This document shows positions 8,441 through 16,401 of a stretch of 64,000 nt of DNA, piece after piece; the first letter of the stretch is position 1; every line of letters begins with the position of its first letter. Below the pieces are notes generated by a model. It ran no database searches, was not told the origin of the DNA, and saw nothing but the letters and a program-made list of their open reading frames with translations. The stretch is from the NCBI RefSeq assembly GCF_044465595.1, contig NZ_JBITLV010000001.1:496001-560000 (forward strand). Direction: 5' to 3'. This DNA comes from Spongisporangium articulatum. GTDB taxonomy: Bacteria > Actinomycetota > Actinomycetes > Actinomycetales > Kineosporiaceae. A program made the translations under genes and the position numbers.

Positions 8441-9511
8441 CAAGGAGTTCCTTCCTCGGAGCGACCACTTCGGGTGTCGCCGACCTGTTACTCGTGTGCC
8501 CGCCCGGCTCGTGCTGAACCTGACGCGAATGAAGCGCCCCCCGAGACACGAGGTCTTGGACGGGCACGGGCCGACTTTCCCCGACCCGGCCACGAACAGT
8601 AATAGATCCACTACTCAGAGCTAGTAGTCGGGCGAGTCGGCGCGTCCCAGGACGCAAAGGGTCAGAGAACGCGAAGGAGTCGTTCGCGGACACGCTGCGC
8701 GACAGCGATCGATCCGGGCGGCGATCATGACCACTCGTGGTGGTCGGCTGGGCCACGCGAGGGAAGCCCGGGGATGTGGATCAACCCTCCGTGACGGGAA
8801 GTAGTTGCGGGTTTTTTCCCGATCTTCACCCGTGTGAGTGGCGGGCGACTCAGGACCGACCGACGTCCGATTACGCCGCGTATATCGCGACATTCGGCAG
8901 CAGCCTTGTGGCACGTTCCCTGTGGGACCACAAGATGTGGGAGTGATTTCGGGGTTTGCCGAGGCCCTCGAGTCGGTCGGTGCACCGCGTGGCGACGGGT
9001 CCATCAGGCGCCCCGAAGGGCGCTTTCCCGGCCCGTCCCTCAACCGGGGGCGAGGCGCTCACGCCCGGCAGGCGTCGTCCCGCCCAATCAGGTCACGAAA
9101 AGGTCACAGCTCTGTGTTTCATCACTTCAGTCCCAGGGGGCTCGACAGAACTGCCGACGTCCACCGTGTAACGCACGCCCCGTCGTCCACGGGGACCGGA
9201 ATGTCCGGCGCTTGGGCGGCTGCGGCAAGCCGGGCGCCCGGCGTCCCGGAGATGGACGAACGTGGGTATTCGGGTTCCGAGTCGGACGAACACCGCCTCA
9301 TTTCGTCCGGACGTGACTCCTGACGGCCCGGTAGGTCAAGGTCAGCGCCGCTGCGGCTGAGTTCGTCCAGGTCGTCGACGGCTCGCCAGGTGTCCCCCGC
9401 GCGCCGGTAGCCCGCACACCTCGGCGTCCACATCTCCGAGGACGGGCGCCTTGTCCACAGACCGAGCGGCTGCCGCCCGCGTCCGCCCCCCGACGACCCA
9501 CGCTTGGCGCC
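8441..9511. other. 1.07-kb region without a supported gene
   Basis: The surface-protein leader and promoter must lie at the left end. Visible structures are ACTACT...AGTAGT (8610-8615 and 8623-8628), a possible operator, and GCGCCC-CGAA-GGGCGC followed by TTTCCC (9008-9023), a small terminator-like hairpin. Frames open across this stretch on both strands but their products are proline/arginine-rich and not protein-like. No tRNA or recognisable riboswitch was seen. Confidence 0.5.
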
Positions 9512-10540
9512 ATGCGTCGCCCTCGACCCGCCCCTCACGCCCTCGCTTCCGGACCGTTCACCCTCGCCACCGGCCGCGCCCACGAGACCGTGGACCGCCT
9601 GGCCGGGCCGGCGTACCGGTCGTTGGGACGGGGCCTCCGACAGGCGGCGCACCTGCCGGTCACCTTCGAGACGCGGATCGCGGCCATGCGTCAGGTCCTG
9701 CCCGCCGAGGCCGTCCTCGCCGGTCGCGCCGCGGCCTGGGTGCACGGGGTACGCGATGCGTCGGCGGAGCAGCGCGTCGAGGTCATCCTGCCGAGGCCGG
9801 GGCAGGTGCGGGCCCGCCCGGGGCTCGTAGTCCGCGCGGAAGTTCTTGCCCCGCAGGAGGTTCTGATGACGCGGTTCGGGCCCACGACCACCGCGGCCCG
9901 GACCGCGTACGATCTCGCGCGCGTCGCCCGGCTTCCCCCGGCCGCCGCCCGGTCGCTGCACCGGCGTCCGCCGGTCGAAACAGTGCCCTCACGACCACCC
10001 ACCGGGCCCGCCCTGTACGGCTTCCCCGACCCGTCGGTCCTGCGGGGCGAGCACCCCGCGGCCGTCGCGCGCCGGCTGATCGGCGCCGTCACCGCCGTCG
10101 ACCGGCTTCTGTTCGCATGCAAGCTTTCTGCGAGTCACGTCGACCAGGTGCTCGACCGGCACGGCAGGTCCCGCGGAGTGGGTTCGGCCCGCGTGGTGCT
10201 GGCCCTGGCCGATGCGCGAGCCGAGTCCCCGCCCGAGAGCGTGCTGCGGTGTCGCTTCGTCCTCGCCGGCCTGCCCGCTCCGCAGCCGCAGTACGAGATC
10301 TACGACGGCACGAGGTTTGTGGCCCGCCCGGACATGAGCTGGCTGAAGTGGAGACTTGCGGCCGAGTACGACGGCATCTACCACGACGAGGTGGAGGGCA
10401 TGCCGGCGAAAGACCGCTCACGGGACGTCGATGCGCACGGGGTCGGCTGGGAACTGTTGCACTACGACCGGTTCAGTCTGCGCGACGTCGCAAGACTGAT
10501 CGACCGCACGCACCGCGTGATGCTGCGGCGGGCCGGGTGA
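9512..10540 (+). CDS. DUF559-domain (Vsr-like endonuclease fold) protein with AbiEi-like N-terminal region
   Basis: A 342-residue protein of a family highly expanded in actinobacteria. The middle region (RQVLPAEAVLAGRAAAWVHG) matches the helical part seen in AbiEi-antitoxin-like relatives. The C-terminal third is DUF559: ARAESPPESVLRCRFVLAG, RPDMSWLKWRLAAEYDG, then WELLHYDRFSLRD. The E..xxE, D and E residues correspond to the Vsr/PD-(D/E)XK-type core. Function is unproven; DNA binding or a selfish/regulatory role is usually suspected. ATG 9512 is used because it precedes the first conserved block by about 45 residues. Confidence 0.75.
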   Translation: MRRPRPAPHALASGPFTLATGRAHETVDRLAGPAYRSLGRGLRQAAHLPVTFETRIAAMRQVLPAEAVLAGRAAAWVHGVRDASAEQRVEVILPRPGQVRARPGLVVRAEVLAPQEVLMTRFGPTTTAARTAYDLARVARLPPAAARSLHRRPPVETVPSRPPTGPALYGFPDPSVLRGEHPAAVARRLIGAVTAVDRLLFACKLSASHVDQVLDRHGRSRGVGSARVVLALADARAESPPESVLRCRFVLAGLPAPQPQYEIYDGTRFVARPDMSWLKWRLAAEYDGIYHDEVEGMPAKDRSRDVDAHGVGWELLHYDRFSLRDVARLIDRTHRVMLRRAG

Positions 10541-10565
10541 ACCCCGACGGTGTCCAGCCGCGGCC

Positions 10566-10690
10566 GAGTTGGACGTTGCGCGGGTTCAACGCCCCGACCT
10601 GGACGAATCACGGCGCATCGACGGCGAGCAACGACGAGTCCGCCCCGGAAGGTCCAACTCGAAGCCCCAGACCCGAACGACGTCCAACTC
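10566..10690. repeat. GAGTTGGAC inverted repeat set after the DUF559 gene
   Basis: GAGTTGGACGT at 10566-10576 is answered by the exact inverse ACGTCCAACTC at 10680-10690, and GGTCCAACTC at 10651-10660 is a near-copy of the latter. The outer arms could form a long-range stem between two convergent genes; a protein-binding repeat is equally possible. Confidence 0.4.
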
Positions 10691-10701
10691 GACACCGGAG
10701 G

Positions 10702-11751
10702 TCAGAGCAGGTAGCGGTCGACCCTAAACCCGTCCTCGTCGAGCACCACACCGTGGGTCGCCTCGACGATCGAGCGCGTCACGGTGGCGATCAGCGGCGC
10801 CACCCGGGAGCGCGCCACCCGGAACGCCTCGCTCGGTACGCGCTGCTCGCGCTGGGCCGGGTCGGGATTGATCCAGCGCACCTCGTACGTGTAGAACTCC
10901 CCGGCCGCCCACGGTTCTCGCCACACCGCCGGCTCGTCCCCGTCGCTCAGGTGGGTGAGCACCTCGATCGTTCCGTCGTGCCCCATGTCGGCGACGATGG
11001 CGAACGCATCGATGACCGGCGGCTGGCTGAGCACGGCCATGTCGAACGAGTCGGCGTACGCGTGCACATACTCGAGTTGGGCTGCCGTGAGCGGAGTTTC
11101 GCGGGTCTCGTGCTCGATGATCGCGCCCGAGTACGCCTCGTCGGACGGGCCGTTCCAGTCCTCGCTGTCGATGGCCAGGACGGCGCCGGGCAGGTCCCGC
11201 TGGACCAGGCCGAGGAGCACACCCGGTTCGAGCCAGTCGGGCGCGTGCACGACATGGTCGACCGCCCGCTGCGGGTCGGGCTGGATCAGCTCGAGCGACC
11301 CGGCACACCGGACGGCCCCACCGATGCGGCGGGCGATGCTGACCAGCATGTGCAGGGCCCGGCCCTCGTCCCGCCAGGGCAGGCCGTCGGGGAACGCGAA
11401 CGCGAACCCGTCGCGGTCGTCGACGCCCGGCAGCGGCGGCGCCTCCCGCTCCACGGGTGCCTCGAGGCAGTAACAGACCGTCCACGGCATCGGCACCCCC
11501 GCCTCGACGGCGTCCTCGAGCGACAGCGCGTAGGGGCCGGTCAGGCGGCAGTGCCGGCCGAGCAGCAGCTCCCCGGCCGTGTGCAGGTCGGACGACGGGT
11601 GCCGGTCCTGCACGAGCGAGCCGACCAGCTCGGGGTCGGTGGTCGTGGGCACGAGCAGGAGATGCCGGTACACCAGGTCGGTGACGGCTATGCCCTCCTC
11701 GACCTGCGCCGACTCCTCGGAACCGCGGTTCCTCCGCCCGAAAAACGCCAC
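10702..11751 (-). CDS. Conserved actinobacterial protein of unknown function
   Basis: A 349-residue cytosolic protein with no signal peptide, beginning MAFFGRRNRGSEE. It contains alternating hydrophobic and acidic stretches (PWTVCYCLEAPVER, VLAIDSEDWNGPSDEAYS, FYTYEVRWINPDP) but no motif I can assign. Codon use matches the host. It is the downstream gene of a minus-strand group with the oxidoreductase pair, separated by 45 bp from the next stop. Confidence 0.6.
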   Translation of the reverse strand: MAFFGRRNRGSEESAQVEEGIAVTDLVYRHLLLVPTTTDPELVGSLVQDRHPSSDLHTAGELLLGRHCRLTGPYALSLEDAVEAGVPMPWTVCYCLEAPVEREAPPLPGVDDRDGFAFAFPDGLPWRDEGRALHMLVSIARRIGGAVRCAGSLELIQPDPQRAVDHVVHAPDWLEPGVLLGLVQRDLPGAVLAIDSEDWNGPSDEAYSGAIIEHETRETPLTAAQLEYVHAYADSFDMAVLSQPPVIDAFAIVADMGHDGTIEVLTHLSDGDEPAVWREPWAAGEFYTYEVRWINPDPAQREQRVPSEAFRVARSRVAPLIATVTRSIVEATHGVVLDEDGFRVDRYLL

Positions 11752-11796
11752 GCCGTCACGCTACCAATGCAGCCTGAACGCCGGCCGGGGCGCGGC

Positions 11797-12903
11797 TCAC
11801 TCCGACCTGTGCAGCCCGGCTTCGCCGACCAACCGCTCCAACCCGGCCAGGCCGAACGCGGCCACGGGACCGAGCGCGCCGACGTCCTCGAAGCCGTGCT
11901 CGGCCACGTGCGCCGCGGCCACCGCGAGCATCCGGCCGGTGAAGTCGTACGGGTTCACCCCCTGGACGACGGCGCGGCCCACCTGGCGCCCGGCGGCGTC
12001 GGACGCCTCCGCGACGACCAGGGTCTTGTAGGTCTCTCGCTGCTGCAGGTCCGGGCCGCCGCTGGAGCCCTTGGCCAGCCGGGCGAACACCCGAGAAGTG
12101 GTGCGCCGCACGACGGGCAGAGCGGTGACCGCCCCACCCGTCCGGGAGAGCAGGCTGACGGGCCGGGACGCCGGGCCGAACCAGCCGAGGTAGGTGTCGA
12201 CATCGCGAACCTGCGGAAAGGCCTGCGGCACACCGAAATGCTCGGACATCCCGACGCTCAGAGCGTCGCGCCGACGCCCCTCGACCGAGAAGCGGGCGGC
12301 CCGCAGACCGGCGCGCTCGTCGTCCAGCCGTCCGTTGCGCCAGGCGAAACCCGGCTCGAACAACGCACCCAGCAACGAGGCTCGCGTGCCCCCGCTGATC
12401 CCGCTCGGGCGCATCGGCCCCTTGACGAAGTAGCCGACCCGCACGGACGTCGCGCGACCCTCGGAGTCGGCCAGGGCGAGCCCGGCGGCGAGGTTGCCGG
12501 GCACGTAGTCGTACCCCATCGCGGTGACCAGGCCCACCCCGGCGGTGCGGGCCGGCGGCCCCCAGGTGCGGAAGACCTCGCGGATGAAGGGCGGCTCGCC
12601 GGTCGAGTCGAGGTAGTGGGCCCCGGCCCGCACCGCGGCCTCGACCGCGGGCGTGCCCCACCGGGCGAACGGCCCGACGAGCGAGATCAGGACGTCACCC
12701 GGCCCCACGAGCGCCTGCACCGACTGCGGGTGGTCGACGTCGGCCACCGCGGTCTCCAGACCACCCAACCGGTCGGACAGCTGCGTCAGCTTGGCCTGGC
12801 TACGACCCGCCAGGACCGGCTTCTGGCCCAGGTCGACGAGCGCCTGCGCCGTTAGCTCGCCCGAGTATCCGGTGGCGCCGAAGACCACTATCCGACCGGT
12901 CAT
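11797..12903 (-). CDS. Saccharopine dehydrogenase-like NADP-binding protein (trans-acting enoyl reductase family)
   Basis: A 368-residue Rossmann-fold protein. The dinucleotide-binding motif is VVFGATGYSGELTAQAL at the N-terminus, followed by VLAGRSQAKL and the DV(D) strand typical of the saccharopine dehydrogenase NADP-binding domain. The mycobacterial relatives act as partner enoyl reductases in lipid assembly; the substrate here is unknown. ATG 12901-12903 starts two bases after the stop of the upstream SDR gene, and AAGGAG lies inside that gene's end, so the two are cotranscribed and probably translationally coupled. Confidence 0.8.
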   Translation of the reverse strand: MTGRIVVFGATGYSGELTAQALVDLGQKPVLAGRSQAKLTQLSDRLGGLETAVADVDHPQSVQALVGPGDVLISLVGPFARWGTPAVEAAVRAGAHYLDSTGEPPFIREVFRTWGPPARTAGVGLVTAMGYDYVPGNLAAGLALADSEGRATSVRVGYFVKGPMRPSGISGGTRASLLGALFEPGFAWRNGRLDDERAGLRAARFSVEGRRRDALSVGMSEHFGVPQAFPQVRDVDTYLGWFGPASRPVSLLSRTGGAVTALPVVRRTTSRVFARLAKGSSGGPDLQQRETYKTLVVAEASDAAGRQVGRAVVQGVNPYDFTGRMLAVAAAHVAEHGFEDVGALGPVAAFGLAGLERLVGEAGLHRSE

Positions 12904-12905
12904 GT

Positions 12906-13760
12906 TCAGCGGGTCTCCTTGTCGATGCGCTTCATCATCCAGCCGAAGATGGCCTGCTGGACGAACTCGCCGTACCCCGAGTTCAGCACCGGCCGGCCGG
13001 TGTTCATCCAGCCCGACGAGCGCGGCACGTGCCGCTTGCGGGCCCGCTTCTCGACCATGTCGGCCATCACCTCGCCGATCTCCTCCGGGCTGAGGGTCAG
13101 CCCGATCAACCCGACCGGCCCCGGGATCCGACCGAACGGCGCCAGTCGCTTGCGGGTCTGGGCGAACGTCGGCATGGCCGCCTCGCCGGTGTGCAGGAGG
13201 GCCGTATCGGCGAACCACGGGTGAACGGCACCGATGGTGACCCCCAGGTGCGCGGTCTCCATGCGCAGGGTGTGCGCCATGCTCTCGATGCCCGCCTTGC
13301 TGGCCGCGTAGGCAGTCTGGCCACCCAGACCGACGGAGGACGCGATGGAGGACATCAGCAGGATGTACCCCTTCGACGCCTCGAGCGCCGGCCAGAAGGC
13401 GTGCAGCGTGCGGTAGGAGCCGATCAGGTTGGTCTCGATGATGGTGGCGAACGTCTGGTCGGCGGCGGGCGACCGCACCGTCCCGGGCAGGTTCAGGCCG
13501 GCGTTCACGACCAGGCTGTCGACCTGACCGAACCGGTCGAGGACCTGCTTGGCGGCGGCCGCCGTCGACTCGGAGTCCGTGACGTCGGCGACGAACCACG
13601 CGGCGCGACTGCCGAGTTCGGCCGTCACGTCGGCCAATGCCGCCTTGTCACGACCGAGGAGAGCTACCGTCGCCCCCCGGGCGTGCAGTGCACGGGCCGC
13701 GGCGGCCCCGATACCTCGAGAGGCACCGGTGACTACGACGGTCTGGCTTGTCAGCGACAT
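12906..13760 (-). CDS. Short-chain dehydrogenase/reductase
   Basis: A 284-residue classical SDR. The NAD(P)-binding TGASRGIG is at residues 11-18, VVNAG follows, and the catalytic Ser...YAASK lies near 150-165. The tail (about residues 235-284) carries MVEKRARKRHVPRS and a hydrophobic end, unusual for a minimal SDR and possibly membrane-peripheral. It is the first gene of a pair with the saccharopine-dehydrogenase-like gene, so both may act on one lipid-type substrate. A divergent crotonase gene starts about 65-100 bp away. Confidence 0.85.
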   Translation of the reverse strand: MSLTSQTVVVTGASRGIGAAAARALHARGATVALLGRDKAALADVTAELGSRAAWFVADVTDSESTAAAAKQVLDRFGQVDSLVVNAGLNLPGTVRSPAADQTFATIIETNLIGSYRTLHAFWPALEASKGYILLMSSIASSVGLGGQTAYAASKAGIESMAHTLRMETAHLGVTIGAVHPWFADTALLHTGEAAMPTFAQTRKRLAPFGRIPGPVGLIGLTLSPEEIGEVMADMVEKRARKRHVPRSSGWMNTGRPVLNSGYGEFVQQAIFGWMMKRIDKETR

Positions 13761-13859
13761 GACACCGCTCCCTCTTGCGGAGATCGAACTCGGACCAGTA
13801 CTGATGAGTAACGACGAGGGATTGTGACACGAAGCACAGGGTCAGCGGAAAGGGTGGCA

Positions 13860-14825
13860 ATGGGGCGTTTCATCCTCCGCCGGCAGGATCGGGTTCTGGT
13901 GGCCGTGTACGACCGGCCGCCGCACGGGTTCCTCGACGACGCCGGCGTCCAAGAACTCGAGGCCCTGGTCCGTCGCGCGGACCGGGACCCGGAGATCGGC
14001 GCGGTGGTCCTGACCGGCGCGCGCTCGGCGTCCGGCAGCCACTTCATCACCCACTTCGACGTCGCGGAGCTGACCGAGCTCGCCGAGACCCGTGCGCCGC
14101 GGTTGGGGCCGCGGATGGCGCACCTGGCGGCCTGGGCCGGGCTCATCCTGACTGCTACGGGGGCCGGGCGAGCCGTCGCCGCCCGATCAGGCCCGGTCGG
14201 ACGTTCGCTGGTCACGCTGAGCCGGCTGCACCGGATCATCCGCGACATGCACGCCTCGTCCGTCGTGTGGATCGCGGCGATCAACGGCCCCTGCCTGGGC
14301 GGGGGGCTGGAGATGGCCCTGAACTGCGACATCCGGATCGCCTCGGACTCCCCCGACGTCCGGTTCGGCCAGCCGGAGATCCTCGGCGGCATCCTCCCCG
14401 GCGCCGGCGGCACCCAGAACCTCACCCGGATGCTGGGCACGGCCCGGGCCGTGCACCTGCTCCTGGACGGCGGGCAGCTGAGCGCCGAGGAGGCCCTCGC
14501 CGCCGGGCTGGTCAGCTCGGTCGTGCCGGACGACGAACTCGCGGCCGTCGCCGAAGGCCTCGCGCACCGGATGGCGGCCCGCCCGCCCGCCGCGGTGGCG
14601 GCGATCAAGCGGGCCGTCTACGTGGGAGCGGCCCGCACCGCGCAACGCGGACGGATCGTGGAGGCCGGTGGCCTGATCTCGGCCGGGAAGACCCGGCTGA
14701 CGGCCCGTCTGGCGCGACGGTTGCTCGACGACCTCGAGCGCACCGGCCGCCCGCCGTTCCTCGCGGACCCACAGCTCTGGGAATCGGGCACCCTCGTCCG
14801 GGAGCTGGCCACCGACGAGGTCTGA
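13860..14825 (+). CDS. Enoyl-CoA hydratase/isomerase family protein (crotonase fold)
   Basis: A 321-residue crotonase. The oxyanion segment IAAINGPCLGGGLEMALNCDIRIA and the second one FGQPEILGGILPGAGGTQ carry the conserved glycines and Glu of enoyl-CoA hydratases. It probably hydrates or isomerises an acyl-CoA in fatty-acid or aromatic breakdown. The ATG at 13860 follows AAAGGG; a GTG at 13824 would add 12 residues and cannot be excluded. An insert rich in Ala/Arg (about residues 80-110) lengthens it beyond the usual 260 residues. It is divergent from the SDR pair. Confidence 0.85.
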   Translation: MGRFILRRQDRVLVAVYDRPPHGFLDDAGVQELEALVRRADRDPEIGAVVLTGARSASGSHFITHFDVAELTELAETRAPRLGPRMAHLAAWAGLILTATGAGRAVAARSGPVGRSLVTLSRLHRIIRDMHASSVVWIAAINGPCLGGGLEMALNCDIRIASDSPDVRFGQPEILGGILPGAGGTQNLTRMLGTARAVHLLLDGGQLSAEEALAAGLVSSVVPDDELAAVAEGLAHRMAARPPAAVAAIKRAVYVGAARTAQRGRIVEAGGLISAGKTRLTARLARRLLDDLERTGRPPFLADPQLWESGTLVRELATDEV

Positions 14826-14912
14826 CGACCCGCCCGAGGCTTGATAGGGTGTGTGGGCCCGACCGGGACGAGACGCCTCAATTTCGGTGTTTCCGCTGGT
14901 CAGGCGCCATAT

Positions 14913-14986
14913 GCGGGTGTAGTTCAATGGTAGAACATCAGCTTCCCAAGCTGACAGTGCGAGTTCGATTCTCGTCACCCGCTCCA
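14913..14986 (+). tRNA. tRNA-Gly(CCC)
   Basis: GCGGGTG and CACCCGC form the acceptor stem, with discriminator T and encoded CCA (14984-14986). The D arm (AGTTCAATGGTAGAAC), an anticodon stem TCAGC/GCTGA around loop TTCCCAA (anticodon CCC), and the T arm GCGAGTTCGATTCTCGT are all intact. Its 3' end from 14943 on is also the attL of the integrated element, which rebuilds the gene exactly. Confidence 0.95.
14943..14986 (+). repeat. attL: 44-bp direct repeat in the tRNA-Gly 3' end
   Basis: The 44 bases from the anticodon loop to CCA are identical to 27682-27725. The flanking bases differ on both sides (C versus G before, C versus A after), so 44 bp is the full extent. Confidence 0.95.
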
Positions 14987-15001
14987 CCGTTCCACCGCAG
15001 G

Positions 15002-16174
15002 TCAGGCGGGTTCTGACCGGTCATCCCGACTGCCTTCCTCTTCCGAGGTGGGCTTGTCGTGCCCGTTGCGTGCCCGATCGGATGCGGGGATCAGTTCCGA
15101 GAGCCGGTCGGCGATGAGCCGGTCGCGGGTCGAGTTCGTGTGGATGTAGATCAGCGCGGCCCGGGTGCTGGCGTGTCCCATCCGGGCCATCAGGTCGGGC
15201 AGAGTCGCGCCGGACTGAGCGACCAGGGTGTTGCCGGTGTGCCGTAGGTCGTGGAAGTGCACGCCCTCGATCCCGGCGGCCTGGAGCGCGTTGCGCCAGT
15301 ACTTCTGGAAGTTGCTCCGTCGCAGGGTCGCGCCCTTGGGCCCGACGAAGACGAAGGCGTCGGGACGGTCGCCGGTGAATTCGTCGAGGTGGGCGATGAC
15401 GTCGGCGAGCATCGCGCCGGGGATGCCGACGACGCGGCGCCCGGCGGTGGTCTTGGGCTCCTTGAAGATTAGCGAGCCGTCGCCCAGCTCGACCAGGCTG
15501 CGCCGCACGTGCAAGAGCCCCTTGTCGACGTCGACGGCCCCCCGGGTGAGCGCGCCCAGCTCGCCGAAGCGGAGCGAGCAGAAGGTGGCCAGCAGGATCA
15601 TGAGCCGGAACCGATCGGGCATGGCGTCGGCGATCGAGTAGACCTCGGGCACCGTGAGTACCGGGCGCTCTGGCGAGCGTTCGACCGAGGCACCCTTGAT
15701 CTGGCAGGGGTTCGACCGGATCACCCGATCATCGACGGCCGTTTGCATGATCGTGCGTAGCAGCCGGTACGCCTTGGCCACCGTCACCGGCCCGAGGCCA
15801 CCGTCGAGCAGCGTCGCCCGCCACGTTCGGACGCGGGCGGGGGTGAGGTCGGCCAGCGGGAGATCACCCAGGCCCGGACGGATGTGCAGCCGGACCAGGC
15901 CCTCATAGAGCTGCTTCGTCTTCGGCGTCAGACCCGGACGCTCCTTCACCCACCGAGCCGCGAAGTCCCCGAGCGTCGTCCGGCCCGCCTCCGGGTCGAT
16001 CCACTCCCCGGTGCGTAGCTCGGCCTCGCGGTCAGCCAGCCAGATCGTGGCGTCGGTCTTGTTGCTGAAAGTCTCCGGCGCGGGCCGGTCGATGCCGTCG
16101 GGACCGAGGTAGCGGGCCTGCCAGCGACCGGACGGCAGCTTGCGGACGCGACCGAAGCGCCTCTTGCTCGGCAC
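15002..16174 (-). CDS. int: AICE site-specific tyrosine recombinase (integrase)
   Basis: A 390-residue phage-type integrase. An N-terminal Arm-binding region (RKLPSGRWQARYLGPDG) is followed by the SAM-like core-binding domain (about 65-160) and the catalytic domain with R202 (SLRFGEL), K near 241, H308-R311 (HDLRHTG), H334 (MGH) and nucleophile Y343. It integrates and, with Xis, excises the element at tRNA-Gly. The GTG start shares one base with the excisionase stop (TAGTG), so the two are translationally coupled. The gene ends 16 bp from attL; a hairpin GGTCAG/CTGACC (15000-15018) spans its stop. Confidence 0.95.
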   Translation of the reverse strand: MPSKRRFGRVRKLPSGRWQARYLGPDGIDRPAPETFSNKTDATIWLADREAELRTGEWIDPEAGRTTLGDFAARWVKERPGLTPKTKQLYEGLVRLHIRPGLGDLPLADLTPARVRTWRATLLDGGLGPVTVAKAYRLLRTIMQTAVDDRVIRSNPCQIKGASVERSPERPVLTVPEVYSIADAMPDRFRLMILLATFCSLRFGELGALTRGAVDVDKGLLHVRRSLVELGDGSLIFKEPKTTAGRRVVGIPGAMLADVIAHLDEFTGDRPDAFVFVGPKGATLRRSNFQKYWRNALQAAGIEGVHFHDLRHTGNTLVAQSGATLPDLMARMGHASTRAALIYIHTNSTRDRLIADRLSELIPASDRARNGHDKPTSEEEGSRDDRSEPA

Positions 16175-16401
16175 TAGGCAGCCCTCCCCCGGGCCCGCTG
16201 GTCACGGCGTGGGGTGGGTTCGACGGTGCCGGTGGCGATGTATTCGATCAGCGCGGATTCGGGGATCCGCACGTGGCGGCCGAGGCGCACGAACCGGATG
16301 CGTCGTTCGGCGATGAGTCGGCGCGGGAATCGGGGGCCGGTGCCGAGTAGCTCTCCGGCCTGGTCGACGCTGAGCAGGGGGTCACGGCTGTTCTGTTCCA
16401 T
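16174..16401 (-). CDS. xis: Excisionase / HTH_17 DNA-binding protein
   Basis: A 75-residue protein with the MerR-like HTH_17 fold: LLSVDQAGELLGTGPRFPRR (turn-helix) then RIRFVRLGRHVRIPESALIE (wing) and a basic tail. It should direct the integrase toward excision. ATG 16399-16401 overlaps the end of rep by 20 bp, and its stop overlaps the integrase start by one base, giving the rep-xis-int order known from pSAM2-like elements. Confidence 0.85.
   Translation of the reverse strand: MEQNSRDPLLSVDQAGELLGTGPRFPRRLIAERRIRFVRLGRHVRIPESALIEYIATGTVEPTPRRDQRARGRAA

Noticed and set aside
4967..8602. A 1211-codon open frame on the plus strand through the surface-protein gene
   Set aside because: It is the antisense shadow of the Thr/Ala-rich minus-strand gene; its product is Arg/Gly/Val-rich low complexity, with no start signal or domains.
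8441..9100. Cyclic-dinucleotide riboswitch in the leader of the surface-protein gene
   Set aside because: I looked for the conserved blocks of the known cyclic-di-AMP and cyclic-di-GMP classes on the minus strand and did not find them.
9122..9961. A 279-codon minus-strand frame before and across the DUF559 gene
   Set aside because: Arg/Gly-rich product, overlaps the well-supported DUF559 gene, no ribosome site.
9451..12855. A 1134-codon plus-strand frame
   Set aside because: It crosses the DUF559 gene in another frame and runs antisense to two real genes; composition is Pro/Arg/Ala-rich and not protein-like.
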